In this document: positions 1 to 10,562 of the stretch, one piece after another | How positions within the stretch are numbered: the stretch's first letter is position 1 | Layout: each line of letters starts with the position of its first letter | DNA from: Rhodospirillales bacterium 24-66-33 | Lineage (GTDB): Bacteria; Pseudomonadota; Alphaproteobacteria; Reyranellales; Reyranellaceae | Direction: 5' to 3' | Length of the DNA: 64,000 bases | NCBI GenBank assembly: GCA_002281855.1 | Contig: NCHQ01000025.1 | Coordinates: 31,275 to 95,274, forward strand | The notes under the pieces: generated by a model | What the model was told of the DNA's origin: nothing | The model's input: the letters and a program-made list of their open reading frames with translations, nothing else | Databases searched by the model: none | Translations under genes and position numbers: made by a program

Positions 1-1369
<1,369 letters not shown>

Positions 1370-1373
<4 letters not shown>

Positions 1374-2911
1374 GGTGTCTCCTGAAGGGCGGGCAGGAAG
1401 CCGGGGCCGACGGTTGCGACGATGGTGCCATTGGCGACAAGTGCGGTGGCCGTCTCCATGTCGGGATGGAAATGACGGTCGTCCTCGAGAGGCGGCACGT
1501 CCCGGCGCAGCAAGGTGCGCACCGCTTCGAGCGGCGGGCTGGAGGCCAGCGGCCGGTGGAAGTCGCAGCCCTGCGCCGCCGCCAGCAACTCGATGCCGAT
1601 CACCGACGAGACATTGGCCGCCATGTCGAGCAGGCGGCGCGCGCCGTGCGCGGCCATCGAGACATGGTCTTCCTGGTTGGCGGAGGTCGGGATGGAATCG
1701 ACGCTGGCGGGATAGGCCCGCTGCTTGTTCTCCGACACCAGCGCCGCCGCCGTGACCTGCGGGATCATGAAGCCCGAGTTGAGGCCCGGCCGCGGCGTCA
1801 GGAAGGCCGGCAGCCCCGACAGCGCCGGATCGACCAGCATGGCGATGCGGCGCTCGGCCAGTGAACCGATCTCGCACAGCGCCAGCGCGATGATGTCGGC
1901 GGCGAAGGCCACCGGCTCGGCGTGGAAGTTGCCGCCGGACAGGGCTTCGTCGGGATCGGTGAAGATCAGCGGATTGTCGGTGACGCCATTGGCCTCGGTC
2001 GCCAGCGTGGTCGCTGCCTGGCGCAATATGTCGAGCACGGCGCCCATGACCTGCGGCTGGCAGCGCAGGCAATAGGGATCCTGCACCCGCTCGTCGCCCT
2101 CCAGATGCGAGGCGCGGATCGCCGAGCCCGCCATCAGGCGGCGCAGCGCCTCGGCCGTCGCAATCTGGCCGGCATGGCGACGCAGCTGATGGATACGCGG
2201 ATCGAACGGCGCGTCCGAGCCGCGCGCGGCATCGGTCGAGAGGGCGCCGGTCAACAGCGCCGCGCCATGGAGGTTCTCCGCTTCGAACAGGCCGGCCAGC
2301 GCATAGGCGGTCGAAAATTGCGTGCCGTTCAGCAGCGCGAGCCCTTCCTTGGCCCCCAGCACCAGCGGCTGAACCCCGACATCGCCCAGCGCCTTGGCGG
2401 CCGGCACGACCTCGCCCTCGACGATGAACGAACCGACGCCGATCATGGCCGCGCTCATGTGGGCCAGCGGCGCCAGATCGCCCGAGGCGCCGACCGAGCC
2501 CTGGCAGGGCACGACGGGTGTCAGCCCCTCCGCCAGCATTGTTTCCAGCAGCCGCACCGTCGCGGGCTGCACGCCCGACGCGCCCTGCGACAGGCTGCCG
2601 AGCTTCAGCGCCATCATCAGCCGCACCACCGGCACCGGCATCGGCGCGCCGACACCCGCGGCATGGCTGAGCACGATGTTGCGCTGCAGGGTTTCGAGAT
2701 CGGCCGCTTCGATCCGGACGCTCGCCAGCTTTCCGAAGCCGGTGTTGATCCCGTAGACCGGCTGTCCCTTGGCGAGGATCGACGACACGGCCTTCGCCGA
2801 CTTCTCGATCGCCTCATAGGCCGCGGGATCGAGGCTCACCGCGGCGCCGCGATAGATGTCGCGCCAGGCCGAAAGAGGAACCGTTCCCGGTGTGATCACG
2901 ACCGCCTTCAT
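1370..2911 (-). CDS. hutH: Histidine ammonia-lyase
   Basis: Deaminates L-histidine to trans-urocanate, the first step of histidine use. At 513 aa it has the family's usual length. The GSVGASGDLAPLAHMS motif holds the Ala-Ser-Gly triad (residues 142-144) that cyclises into the MIO electrophile. The frame stays open 58 codons upstream of the ATG at 2909-2911, but that extension is antisense-like arginine-rich sequence inside hutI, so the start MKAVVITPGTVPLS was chosen. It overlaps the hutI stop upstream and the hutU start downstream by 4 bases each, which implies translational coupling. Regulation is probably by HutC at the palindrome upstream of hutI. Confidence 0.97.
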
Positions 2912-4107
2912 CTGCCTCTCCAGACCCGCGCGTGCAGCGGATTGAAACCCATGCGGTAGACCAGTTCGGCCGGGCGCTCGATGTCCCAGATGGCGAGATC
3001 GCACCATTTGCCGGCTTCGAGCGTGCCGACGCTGTCGAGGCAGCCCAGCGCCCGCGCCGCCTCGCGCGTGACGCCGGCCAGGCACTCGTCGACCGTGAGC
3101 CGGAACAGCGTCGCGCCCATGTTCATGGCCAGCAGCAGCGAGGTGAGCGGCGAGGTGCCGGGATTGCTGTCGGAGGCGAGGGCGATCCTCACGCCGTGTT
3201 GCCGCAGCAGTTCGACCGGCGGCTTGTGAGTCTCGCGCACGAAGTAGAAGGCGCCCGGCAGCAACACGGCGACGGTGCCGCTCGCCGAAAGAGCCTTCAC
3301 GCCCTGCTCGTCGACATGCTCCAGATGATCGGCCGACAGCGCGCCGTAACGGGCCGCCAGGCTCGCGCCGTGCAGGTTGGAGAGCTGCTCGGCATGCAGT
3401 TTGACGCGCAGGCCCCTGGCCTTCGCCGCCTCGAACACGCGCTCGACCTGTTGCGGCGTGAAGGCGATGCCTTCGCAGAACGCGTCGACCGCATCGGCCA
3501 GCCCGGCTTTGGCGACGGCCGGCAGCATCTCGTCACAGACGGTGGCGATATAGGAATCCTTGTCGCCGATCGCTTCCGGCGGCAACGCGTGCGCGCCCAG
3601 GAACGTGGTCGTCACCGAGAGCGGCCGCACCTCGCCGATGCGGCGCGCGGCCCGCAGCGACTTCAGTTCGGTGGCGAGGTCGAGCCCGTAGCCCGACTTG
3701 ATCTCCATCGTCGTAACGCCTTCGCCGATCAGCGCATCGACCCGCGGCAGCGCACTGGCGACCAGCGCCTCCTCCGTCGCGGCGCGGGTCGCCCGCATGG
3801 TCGAGACGATGCCGCCGCCGGCGCGCGCGATCTCCTCGTAGCTGGCACCGGCCAGACGCAACTCGAACTCGTGCGCCCGGTTGCCGCCGTAGACGATGTG
3901 CGTATGGCAGTCGACCAGGCCCGGCGTGATCCAGCGGCCGGCGCAATCGATCGCCTCGGCGGCGTCGAGGGTTGGCGCATCGGCCACCGCACCGGCAAAG
4001 ACGATGCGGCCGTCGCGCGCCGCCACGAGTCCACTCTCGACAATACCCAAACCCTCGCCGGTCAGGGTCGCGAGACGTGCGTTCTTCCAGAGGCGGTCAC
4101 ATTGCAT
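2908..4107 (-). CDS. hutI: Imidazolonepropionase
   Basis: Hydrolyses 4-imidazolone-5-propionate to N-formimino-L-glutamate, step three of the pathway. It is an amidohydrolase-superfamily metal enzyme of 399 aa. The first metal motif is VDCHTH (His68, His70), followed by the substrate loop YGGNRAHEFELRLAG, KLHAEQLSN, SADHLEHV and the ALASDSNPGTSP metal/catalytic segment. The start MQCDRLWKN was chosen at 4105-4107 because a weak AAGGG lies just upstream; an alternative start 24 bases further out would run into the operator palindrome. It is the first gene of the leftward hutIHU unit and lies head-to-head with hutF, 30 bases away. Confidence 0.96.
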   Translation of the reverse strand: MQCDRLWKNARLATLTGEGLGIVESGLVAARDGRIVFAGAVADAPTLDAAEAIDCAGRWITPGLVDCHTHIVYGGNRAHEFELRLAGASYEEIARAGGGIVSTMRATRAATEEALVASALPRVDALIGEGVTTMEIKSGYGLDLATELKSLRAARRIGEVRPLSVTTTFLGAHALPPEAIGDKDSYIATVCDEMLPAVAKAGLADAVDAFCEGIAFTPQQVERVFEAAKARGLRVKLHAEQLSNLHGASLAARYGALSADHLEHVDEQGVKALSASGTVAVLLPGAFYFVRETHKPPVELLRQHGVRIALASDSNPGTSPLTSLLLAMNMGATLFRLTVDECLAGVTREAARALGCLDSVGTLEAGKWCDLAIWDIERPAELVYRMGFNPLHARVWRGR

Positions 4108-4114
4108 GCGGCCC

Positions 4115-4136
4115 TTATTATGACTATACATAATAA
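4115..4136. promoter_or_regulatory. Perfect palindrome between hutI and hutF, likely HutC operator
   Basis: The sequence shows TTATTATG (4115-4122) and its exact reverse complement CATAATAA (4129-4136) around a 6-bp centre, ACTATA. It occupies nearly the whole 30-bp gap between the divergent hutI and hutF starts and is strikingly AT-rich for this genome, with TATA-like hexamers on both strands. HutC of the GntR family is known to repress hut genes through short AT-rich palindromes, and a hutC gene sits nearby at 5502. Identification as its operator is inference. Confidence 0.6.
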
Positions 4137-4137
4137 T

Positions 4138-5505
4138 ATGTCCAGAACCGCCCTCTGGTTCCGCTCCCTGCTCCTGCCCGACGGCTGGGCCGACGGCGTG
4201 CGCGTCGTCATCGTGGACGGCCGGATTGAAACCTTGATGAAGGACTCCCCCGCCGAAGCCGGGGACGAACGCCATGAGATTGGCCTGCCGGGCCTGCCCA
4301 ACCTGCACAGCCACGCCTTCCAGCGTGGCATGGCGGGGCTCACGGAACGGCGCGGCCCCACCCAGGACAGTTTCTGGACGTGGCGCGAGGCGATGTATCG
4401 CTTCGTCGACCATATGGGCCCCGAGGAGGTCGAGGCGATCGCCGCCCAGGCCTTCCTGGAGATGCTCGAATGCGGGTTCACCCGCGTCGGCGAATTCCAT
4501 TACGTGCACCACGATCCGGCCGGCGCGCCCTATGCCGACATCGCCGAGCTGGCGATGCGCATCGCCGCCGCCGCGGGTGAAACCGGCATCGCGTTGACGC
4601 TTCTTCCCGTGTTCTATCTCCACGCCGGGTTCGGCGGCCTGCCGGCCGCCCCTGGCCAGCGGCGCTTCGTGAACGACGTCGAGCGCTACGGGAAGCTGAT
4701 CGAGGCGAGCCGCGAGGCCATCTCGTCGCTGCCGGACGCACTGGTGGGCATTGCCCCGCACAGTCTGCGCGCGGCGACGCCCGAGGAGATCGGGGAGATC
4801 CTGCCGCTCGCGGAAGGCGGCCCCGTCCACATCCATGTCGCCGAACAGGTGAAGGAGGTCGAGGATTGCCTCGCCTGGTCCGGCAAGCGCCCGGTCGAGA
4901 TTCTCCTCGATCGCCTGCCGGTCGACGAACGCTGGTGCCTCGTGCATGCGACGCACGTCACCGAAGCCGAAAGCGATGGCATCGCGGCGCGTGGCGCAGT
5001 CGTGGGCCTGTGTCCGATCACCGAGGCCAATCTCGGCGACGGGCTCTTTCCCGCGCAATCCTTCATAGAGCGCGGCGGCCGGTTCGGCATTGGCTCGGAC
5101 TCCAACGTCCTGATCGACGCCGCCGAGGAGCTGCGTCTGCTGGAATATGGACAGCGGCTGTCGCTGCGCACGCGCAACGCACTGGCCCGACCCTCGACTC
5201 CGTCGGTCGGCCGCAGCCTGTTCGACACGGCCCTGGCCGGCGGCGCCCAGGCGCTCGGCGCGCCGTCCGCCCTTGCCGTGGGTCAATATGCCGACCTCGT
5301 GAGCCTGAAGGCCGACGACAATGCGCTCGCCCATCGCCACGGCGATCAGTGGCTCGATGCCTGGATCTTCGCCGGCGGTCGCCGGACCGTGGACTGTGTC
5401 TGGCGGGCCGGCACCAAGCTCGTCAGCAGCGGCCGGCACATTCATCGCGAGGCGATCGGCAGGCGCTATCGGCAGGCGCTGCACAAGGTGCTGCAGCCAT
5501 CGTGA
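4138..5505 (+). CDS. hutF: Formimidoylglutamate deiminase
   Basis: Deiminates N-formimino-L-glutamate to N-formyl-L-glutamate, the five-step (Pseudomonas-type) branch of histidine catabolism; a HutG deformylase would be needed next and is not in the window. It is a 455-aa amidohydrolase-fold protein. Metal ligands His57/His59 lie in LPNLHSHAFQRGM, and VHIHVAEQ, CLVHATHV and the IGSDSNVLIDAAEELRLLEY block follow. The ATG at 4138 starts two bases after the operator palindrome with no Shine-Dalgarno sequence, so the message may be leaderless; an in-frame ATG at 4120 is the alternative. Its stop overlaps the hutC GTG start. Confidence 0.93.
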   Translation: MSRTALWFRSLLLPDGWADGVRVVIVDGRIETLMKDSPAEAGDERHEIGLPGLPNLHSHAFQRGMAGLTERRGPTQDSFWTWREAMYRFVDHMGPEEVEAIAAQAFLEMLECGFTRVGEFHYVHHDPAGAPYADIAELAMRIAAAAGETGIALTLLPVFYLHAGFGGLPAAPGQRRFVNDVERYGKLIEASREAISSLPDALVGIAPHSLRAATPEEIGEILPLAEGGPVHIHVAEQVKEVEDCLAWSGKRPVEILLDRLPVDERWCLVHATHVTEAESDGIAARGAVVGLCPITEANLGDGLFPAQSFIERGGRFGIGSDSNVLIDAAEELRLLEYGQRLSLRTRNALARPSTPSVGRSLFDTALAGGAQALGAPSALAVGQYADLVSLKADDNALAHRHGDQWLDAWIFAGGRRTVDCVWRAGTKLVSSGRHIHREAIGRRYRQALHKVLQPS

Positions 5506-6221
5506 CCGCCGCGCCCACGTCCCTTCATCAGAAAATCCTCGACGACCTTCAGGGCAAGATCCTGTCGGGCAAGCTGGCGCCGGGTGCGCGCATCGCCACC
5601 GAGCACGAGCTGGCCGAGGCCTACGACTGCTCGCGCATGACGGTAAGCAACGTCCTGGCCAAGCTCGCACGCGCCGGCCTGGTCGAGCGTCGCCGCAAGG
5701 CCGGCACCTTCGTCACGCGACCGCAGTCGCAGGCGGCGGTCCTCGAGATCCACGACATCAAGGCGGAGGTGGAGGCCCTCGGCCAGGCCTACCGCTTCGA
5801 ACTGGTCTCCCGCGCCACCCGGCGAAGCACCGCGGCGGATCGGGAGCAGCTTGTGTCCAAGTCTGCCGGCCGGGTCGTCGAACTCGTGGTCCGCCATTTC
5901 GCCGGCGACAGGGTCTTCTGCCTGGAAGAGCGTCTGATCAATGCCGAGGCAGTGCCCGAGGCAGCCCATGAACGATTTCACGACATCGCGCCGGGGCGAT
6001 GGCTGCTCGACAGCGTGCCCTGGACCGCGGCGGAGCATCGCATCGGCGCCAGCAGCGCCGGCAAGGAGAGGGCTGCACTCCTGTCGGTGCCCGCGACGAC
6101 CGCCTGCCTGATCGTCGAACGCCGCACCTGGCGGGCCTCCTTGCCGGTGACCCATGTCCGGCTCACCTATCCCGGCGATTCGCACCAGCTGGTCGCGCGC
6201 TTCACACCGGCCCAGACCTGA
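5502..6221 (+). CDS. hutC: Histidine utilisation repressor, GntR/HutC family
   Basis: DNA-binding repressor of hut genes that typically releases on urocanate. The 239-aa protein has an N-terminal GntR winged helix-turn-helix (about residues 7-71, with IATEHELAEAYDCSRMTVSN as recognition region) and a C-terminal UTRA effector domain (about 90-235). The GTG start at 5502 overlaps the hutF TGA (GTGA), so hutF and hutC are translationally coupled. Autoregulation through the palindrome at 4115-4136 would follow from this order. The family assignment is firm; the effector is inferred from context. Confidence 0.92.
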   Translation: MTAAPTSLHQKILDDLQGKILSGKLAPGARIATEHELAEAYDCSRMTVSNVLAKLARAGLVERRRKAGTFVTRPQSQAAVLEIHDIKAEVEALGQAYRFELVSRATRRSTAADREQLVSKSAGRVVELVVRHFAGDRVFCLEERLINAEAVPEAAHERFHDIAPGRWLLDSVPWTAAEHRIGASSAGKERAALLSVPATTACLIVERRTWRASLPVTHVRLTYPGDSHQLVARFTPAQT

Positions 6222-6300
6222 GCGCCCGCACGTTTCCACGTTCCTGAATGGCCCGTATCGTGCTCCGGCGCGGCTGAGACTTCTCCTGGGAGCGTGACAT

Positions 6301-8310
6301 ATGCCGAAAGATGGCTGGCAGGTCGGGATCGACATCGGTGGAACGTTCACCGATCTGGTGGCCCTGCTGCCTTCAACCGGCGACGTGCGCTCGATCAAGG
6401 TTCCGACCCAGCGCAACGATCCCGTCGCCAGCATCCGTGCCGCCCTCGCAGCGGCCGACCTGTCCGCCGAACGCGTGGACGATCTCGTCCATGGAACCAC
6501 GCTCGTCACCAATGCGATCGTCGAGGATCGCGTCGAGCCGGTCGCCCTGGTGGCGACCGCGGGTTTCGAGGATGTGCTCGATATCGGCCGCGCCGGGCGC
6601 CAGCATCTCTATCGGCTCGACCTGCTGCCGAGACGCGAGGCGCAGGTCCCGCCGGAGCGCCGCATCGGCCTGGCCGAGCGCGTCGAATTCACAGGTACTG
6701 CCGTGCTGACGCCCGACACCGCCGCGATCGACGAGGCGGTGATGCAGGCAAAGGCGATGGGCGTCGAGAGCGTCGCGGTGTCGCTGCTCCACGCCTATGC
6801 CAATGCCGACCATGAGCGCGCGGTCGGCGCGGCCCTGGCCAAGGCGTTCCCTTTCGTCTCTCTCTCGCACGAGGTCAATCCGGAGACGCGCGAGTTCGAG
6901 CGCACGGCGACCACGGTCCTCAACGCCTCCGTCATGCCGATCGCGGCGCGCTACCTCGATCGCCTGCAGCGCGAAGTCAAAGGCGCCCGCCTGCACGTCA
7001 TGCACTCGGCAGGCGGCATGGCCTCACCCGAGGCCGCGGCCAAGCGGCCGCTCTCGATGGCGCTGTCCGGCCCGGCGGCCGGTATATCGGCGGCGGCCAG
7101 CGTCGCGGCATCGCTCGGCCTGGAGAAGGTGCTGACCTTCGACATGGGCGGCACGACGACCGATGTCTGCCTGATCCTGGGCGGCACGGCCGAGATTTCC
7201 ACCGATTCGAAACTGGCCGGGCGGCCGGTGCGCCAACCGATGGTCGCGGTCGAATCGATCGGCGCTGGCGGCGGCTCGCTGGTGACGCTGGGGACCGGCG
7301 GCCTGTCGATCGGCCCGCAGAGCGCGGGCGCGGAGCCGGGTCCGGCGGCCTACGGACGGGGCGGCACTCAGCCGACCGTCACCGACGCCAACGCGGTCCT
7401 GGGCTATCTCGACCCGACGAAGCGCCTCGGGGGCGCGATCTCGCTCGACGTCGCCGCGGCCGAAGCGGCCCTCGCGCCGCTGGCCGCGCGTCTCGGTGTC
7501 AGCATCGTAGAGCTGGCGCTGGGCGTGCAGCGCGTCGCCAACGCCGCCATGGTGCGGGCGCTGGCGCGCGTCACCGTGGAGCGTGGTGTCGACGGACGCC
7601 AATGCACGCTGCTTGCCTTCGGCGGCGCCGGCCCGATGCATGCGGCGCGGCTCGCCCGGGAATTCGGCATCGCCGAGATCGTCGTTCCGCGCTTCTCCTC
7701 CGGCTTCTCCGCGCTCGGCTGCATCGTGGCCGACATGAGCTATACCCAGCAACAGGCCGTGCGGCTGCTTAGCGCCAAATGGGATGCCGCCCGCTTCGCC
7801 ACCCTGCACGACGGGATGGTCTCCGCGCTGACGGCGCCGCTGCACAGCCATGGGCACGGGACAGACGAGATCACCGTCGAGCGCACCGCCCTCGTCCGCT
7901 ACGTCGGCCAGAGCTATGCCGTCGAGGTCCCCTTCGCCCCACCGCTCGACCTCGAGCGCCTCGGCCACGACTTCCGCAAGCGCCACCACGAGATCTACGG
8001 CTACTCGACCGACGAGCATTGGGAGATGCAGAGCCTGCGCATGCGCGCCCTGGTCGCGCGACGCACGACGTTCGGACCGCTGGGCAACTCCGGCGAACGC
8101 GCGGTGCCGACCTCGATCGCTCCCTGCTGGTTCGAGCCCGCCGCGCCGCATCCCACGCCGCGCTACGATCGCGACCGGCTGCCGACCGGCATCCGAATCT
8201 CCGGTCCGGCGATCGTCGAGGATGCCTGGTCGACCATCGTGGTGCCGCCCGGTTACACGCTGAGCGCGGATGCGATGGGTCATCTCTGGATTCGCGAGGA
8301 TGCACGATGA
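6301..8310 (+). CDS. hyuA: Hydantoinase/oxoprolinase A subunit
   Basis: ATP-dependent ring-opening enzyme of the hydantoinase A/5-oxoprolinase family, acting with the B subunit encoded next. The 669-aa protein has the N-terminal actin-like phosphate loop GIDIGGTFTDLVAL (residues 9-22), the second nucleotide segment LTFDMGGTTTDVCLI, GGGSLV, and the C-terminal GPAIVEDAWSTIVVPPG seen in this family. The ATG at 6301 follows a GGGAGCG motif. Its TGA overlaps the hyuB ATG. Substrate could be a hydantoin, 5-oxoproline, or another cyclic amide (acetone-carboxylase-like members also exist); the hydrolase at 17380 makes a hydantoin-type substrate plausible. Confidence 0.9.
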   Translation: MPKDGWQVGIDIGGTFTDLVALLPSTGDVRSIKVPTQRNDPVASIRAALAAADLSAERVDDLVHGTTLVTNAIVEDRVEPVALVATAGFEDVLDIGRAGRQHLYRLDLLPRREAQVPPERRIGLAERVEFTGTAVLTPDTAAIDEAVMQAKAMGVESVAVSLLHAYANADHERAVGAALAKAFPFVSLSHEVNPETREFERTATTVLNASVMPIAARYLDRLQREVKGARLHVMHSAGGMASPEAAAKRPLSMALSGPAAGISAAASVAASLGLEKVLTFDMGGTTTDVCLILGGTAEISTDSKLAGRPVRQPMVAVESIGAGGGSLVTLGTGGLSIGPQSAGAEPGPAAYGRGGTQPTVTDANAVLGYLDPTKRLGGAISLDVAAAEAALAPLAARLGVSIVELALGVQRVANAAMVRALARVTVERGVDGRQCTLLAFGGAGPMHAARLAREFGIAEIVVPRFSSGFSALGCIVADMSYTQQQAVRLLSAKWDAARFATLHDGMVSALTAPLHSHGHGTDEITVERTALVRYVGQSYAVEVPFAPPLDLERLGHDFRKRHHEIYGYSTDEHWEMQSLRMRALVARRTTFGPLGNSGERAVPTSIAPCWFEPAAPHPTPRYDRDRLPTGIRISGPAIVEDAWSTIVVPPGYTLSADAMGHLWIREDAR

Positions 8311-9896
8311 GGAACACTGTCGATCCCTTCACCGTCGAGGTGATCCGGCACGCGCTGACGGCCGCGGCCGAGGAGATGTCGTTCGTCGTCATGCGCTCGG
8401 CCCGCTCGCCCCTGCTGCGCGAGGCCGGTGACCTGTCGTCGGCCCTCACCGATCACAAGGGCGACCTGATCGCCCAGGGCCGGGACATCCCGATCCATCT
8501 CGGCGTCATGAGCTTCACGGTGAAGAAGTTCCTGGAGCGCGTGCCGGCCGAGCGGCTGAAGCCGGGCGATGTCTGGTTCCTCAATCTGCCCGAGGTCGGC
8601 GGCAACCATCTGCCCGACGTGAAGGCGATCCGGCCGATCTTCCTCGAAGGCCGCCTGTTCGCCTTCGCCGTCAGCCTAGCCCACTGGGGCGATATCGGCG
8701 GCGCCTGGGCCGGCAGCTATTTCGCCGCCGCGACGGAGACGTGGCAGGAGGGCGTGCGCATCCCGCCGCTGCGCCTCTTCACCGCCGACGGCATCGACGA
8801 GGAGAAGCGCGACTTCCTGCTGGCCAACCTGCGCGGCCCCGCCGAACGCGAGGGCGACCTGATGGCCCAGATGGCCTCGACCCGCGCCGCCGAAGGCCGG
8901 TTGCTGCGGCTGGGCGAGGAGCATGGCGCCGCCACCCTGCGCGCCGCCCTGGACCGGCTCGACGACCTGTCCGAGGCACAGATGCGCGAAGCCATCGCCG
9001 GCCTGCCCGACGGCATCTACGAAGGCGAGGATTTCCTCGACGACGACGGACCGGGCGGCCAGCCCGCCGCGATTCGCGTGCGCGTGGAGATTTCCGGCGA
9101 CACCGCGAGATTCGATTTCTCGGGCACTGACGATGCCGTCGCCGGTCCGCTCAATACGACGCCGTTCGTGGCGATGGCAGCGGTCTACTACGCCATCAAG
9201 GCGGTCGCCGGCCCGGAGATCCAGCCCAATGGCGGCTGCTATCGCCCGCTGGAAATCCTCACACGGCCAGGCTCGATCCTGGAACCAGGTATCGACAAGC
9301 CGGTGGTCGGCGGCAACCACGAGACCTCCCAACGTGCGGTCGACGCGATCATGCGCGCCTTCGAGAAGGCGGTGCCCGAGCGCCTCACGGCGGGCGGCTC
9401 GACCACGGCCGGGCTGTTGATCTTCGGCGGCACGCGGCGCGACGGCGCCATCGGCACCTTCTACGAAACCCATGGCGGCGGCGAGGGCGCGCGCACGGAT
9501 CGCGATGGCGCGCCCGTGGTGCGCGTCCACCTCACCAACACCATGAACACGCCCGCCGAGATCGTGGAGGCGGAGTACATGATCCGGGTCGATGAGCAGC
9601 GGCTGCGACGCGGCTCCGGCGGCGCGGGCAAGCATCGCGGCGGCGATGGCATGCGCCGCGCCTATACCGTCATGGCCGACGGTCTCTCGCTCACCACCAT
9701 GTTCGAGCGGAGGGTGATCGCCCCCTATGGGCTGCAAGGCGGCGCCGACGGCGCGCCGTTCCGGGTGACCCTGCATCGCACCGCCGGCGGCAGCCGCGAA
9801 CTGTCGGGCAAGGAGAACCTGGCGTTGGCCAAGGGCGACCGCATCGTCATGGAAACATCCGGCGGCGGCGGCTATGGCGCGCCCGCACAGGAGTGA
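8307..9896 (+). CDS. hyuB: Hydantoinase/oxoprolinase B subunit
   Basis: Partner of the A subunit in ATP-dependent hydrolysis of cyclic amides. The 529-aa sequence begins MRNTVDPFTVEVIRHALTAA and has the usual family blocks: LREAGDLSSALTDHKGDLIAQG, HWGDIGG, FDFSGTDDAVAGPLN, the metal-site-like GGNHETSQR, and a terminal TSGGGGYG glycine tract. It overlaps hyuA by 4 bases (ATGA) and is followed 4 bases later by a cupin gene, so the three are one operon. Length and motifs are normal for the family; substrate is not determined by sequence. Confidence 0.9.
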   Translation: MRNTVDPFTVEVIRHALTAAAEEMSFVVMRSARSPLLREAGDLSSALTDHKGDLIAQGRDIPIHLGVMSFTVKKFLERVPAERLKPGDVWFLNLPEVGGNHLPDVKAIRPIFLEGRLFAFAVSLAHWGDIGGAWAGSYFAAATETWQEGVRIPPLRLFTADGIDEEKRDFLLANLRGPAEREGDLMAQMASTRAAEGRLLRLGEEHGAATLRAALDRLDDLSEAQMREAIAGLPDGIYEGEDFLDDDGPGGQPAAIRVRVEISGDTARFDFSGTDDAVAGPLNTTPFVAMAAVYYAIKAVAGPEIQPNGGCYRPLEILTRPGSILEPGIDKPVVGGNHETSQRAVDAIMRAFEKAVPERLTAGGSTTAGLLIFGGTRRDGAIGTFYETHGGGEGARTDRDGAPVVRVHLTNTMNTPAEIVEAEYMIRVDEQRLRRGSGGAGKHRGGDGMRRAYTVMADGLSLTTMFERRVIAPYGLQGGADGAPFRVTLHRTAGGSRELSGKENLALAKGDRIVMETSGGGGYGAPAQE

Positions 9897-9900
9897 ACCG

Positions 9901-10347
9901 ATGACTTCAGCGAAGGAAGCCCTGCTGCTGCGCCGCGCCGGCGACTGCCGCGTGTCGCGCATCTCACCCGGCGACACCAACAAGTTCGTGATGCTGGTCG
10001 ATCCACTCTCCGACCGCACGCCCTTCGTGTCGGCCGTCGAGATCTTCGAGGTCGGCGGCAAGACACCGCCGCACTTCCATGCCACCGCGCATGAGATGTT
10101 CTACGTGCTGAGCGGCAGCGGGCGTTGCCGCTGCGAAGACGGCAGCCTCCACGAGATCACCCAGGGCGATGCGCTGGTGCTGCCGCCCGGCCTCGAACAC
10201 GTGATCGAGAACACCGGCACCGAGCGACTCTATTGCCTCACCGTGATGGTGCCCAACGAAGGCTTCGCCGAGATGATCCGCAACGGCCAGCCGATGACGC
10301 TCGATCAGGCCGACCGCGCCGTCGTAATCGGCGCCTCGGGCTCTTAG
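9901..10347 (+). CDS. Cupin-domain protein
   Basis: Small single-cupin protein of 148 aa. The metal-binding pattern is visible: TPPHFHATAHEMFYVLSG (two His plus Glu) in cupin box 1 and LPPGLEHVIENTG (His) in box 2. An AGGAG lies upstream of the ATG at 9901, four bases after the hyuB stop, so it is the last gene of the hyuAB operon. Such cupins may be isomerases, dioxygenases or binding proteins; the role here is unknown but likely tied to the hyuAB substrate. Confidence 0.8.
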   Translation: MTSAKEALLLRRAGDCRVSRISPGDTNKFVMLVDPLSDRTPFVSAVEIFEVGGKTPPHFHATAHEMFYVLSGSGRCRCEDGSLHEITQGDALVLPPGLEHVIENTGTERLYCLTVMVPNEGFAEMIRNGQPMTLDQADRAVVIGASGS

Positions 10348-10398
10348 AGCGGGATGGATTCAGGTCGAGGCAGGCGAACATCCCGAGTTCAAGACAAG

Positions 10399-10527
10399 CC
10401 CCGTCGTCTCGACCGGAGCCTCGCGCAGCGAGGCGGAGCGGAGAGACCTTCTCTCCACGACTTGCCGGCTTTTGGACGTGAGAAGGTCTCTCCGCTCCGC
10501 GCTGCGCGCTCCGGTCGAGACGACGGG
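10399..10527. repeat. Long imperfect inverted repeat (REP-like element)
   Basis: The left arm from 10399 to 10452 contains CCGTCGTCTCGACCGGAG and GAGCGGAGAGACCTTCTC. The right arm from 10480 to 10527 contains their reverse complements in reverse order. The arms match over nearly their whole length with a few indels near CGCAGCG. The element lies between the 3' ends of the convergent cupin and monooxygenase genes and fills most of the 215-bp gap. It has no ORF of its own. It could form a large hairpin and end transcription from both sides, or be a non-autonomous palindromic repeat. Confidence 0.85.
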
Positions 10528-10562
10528 AGTTTTTAGGTCGCTCCAAGTCATCCCGCCCTAGA

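Noticed and set aside
2932..4137. Long plus-strand open frame antisense to hutI, continuous with hutF
   Set aside because: The sequence before the hutF start is arginine- and alanine-rich antisense of hutI and has no domain, so it is a high-GC shadow.
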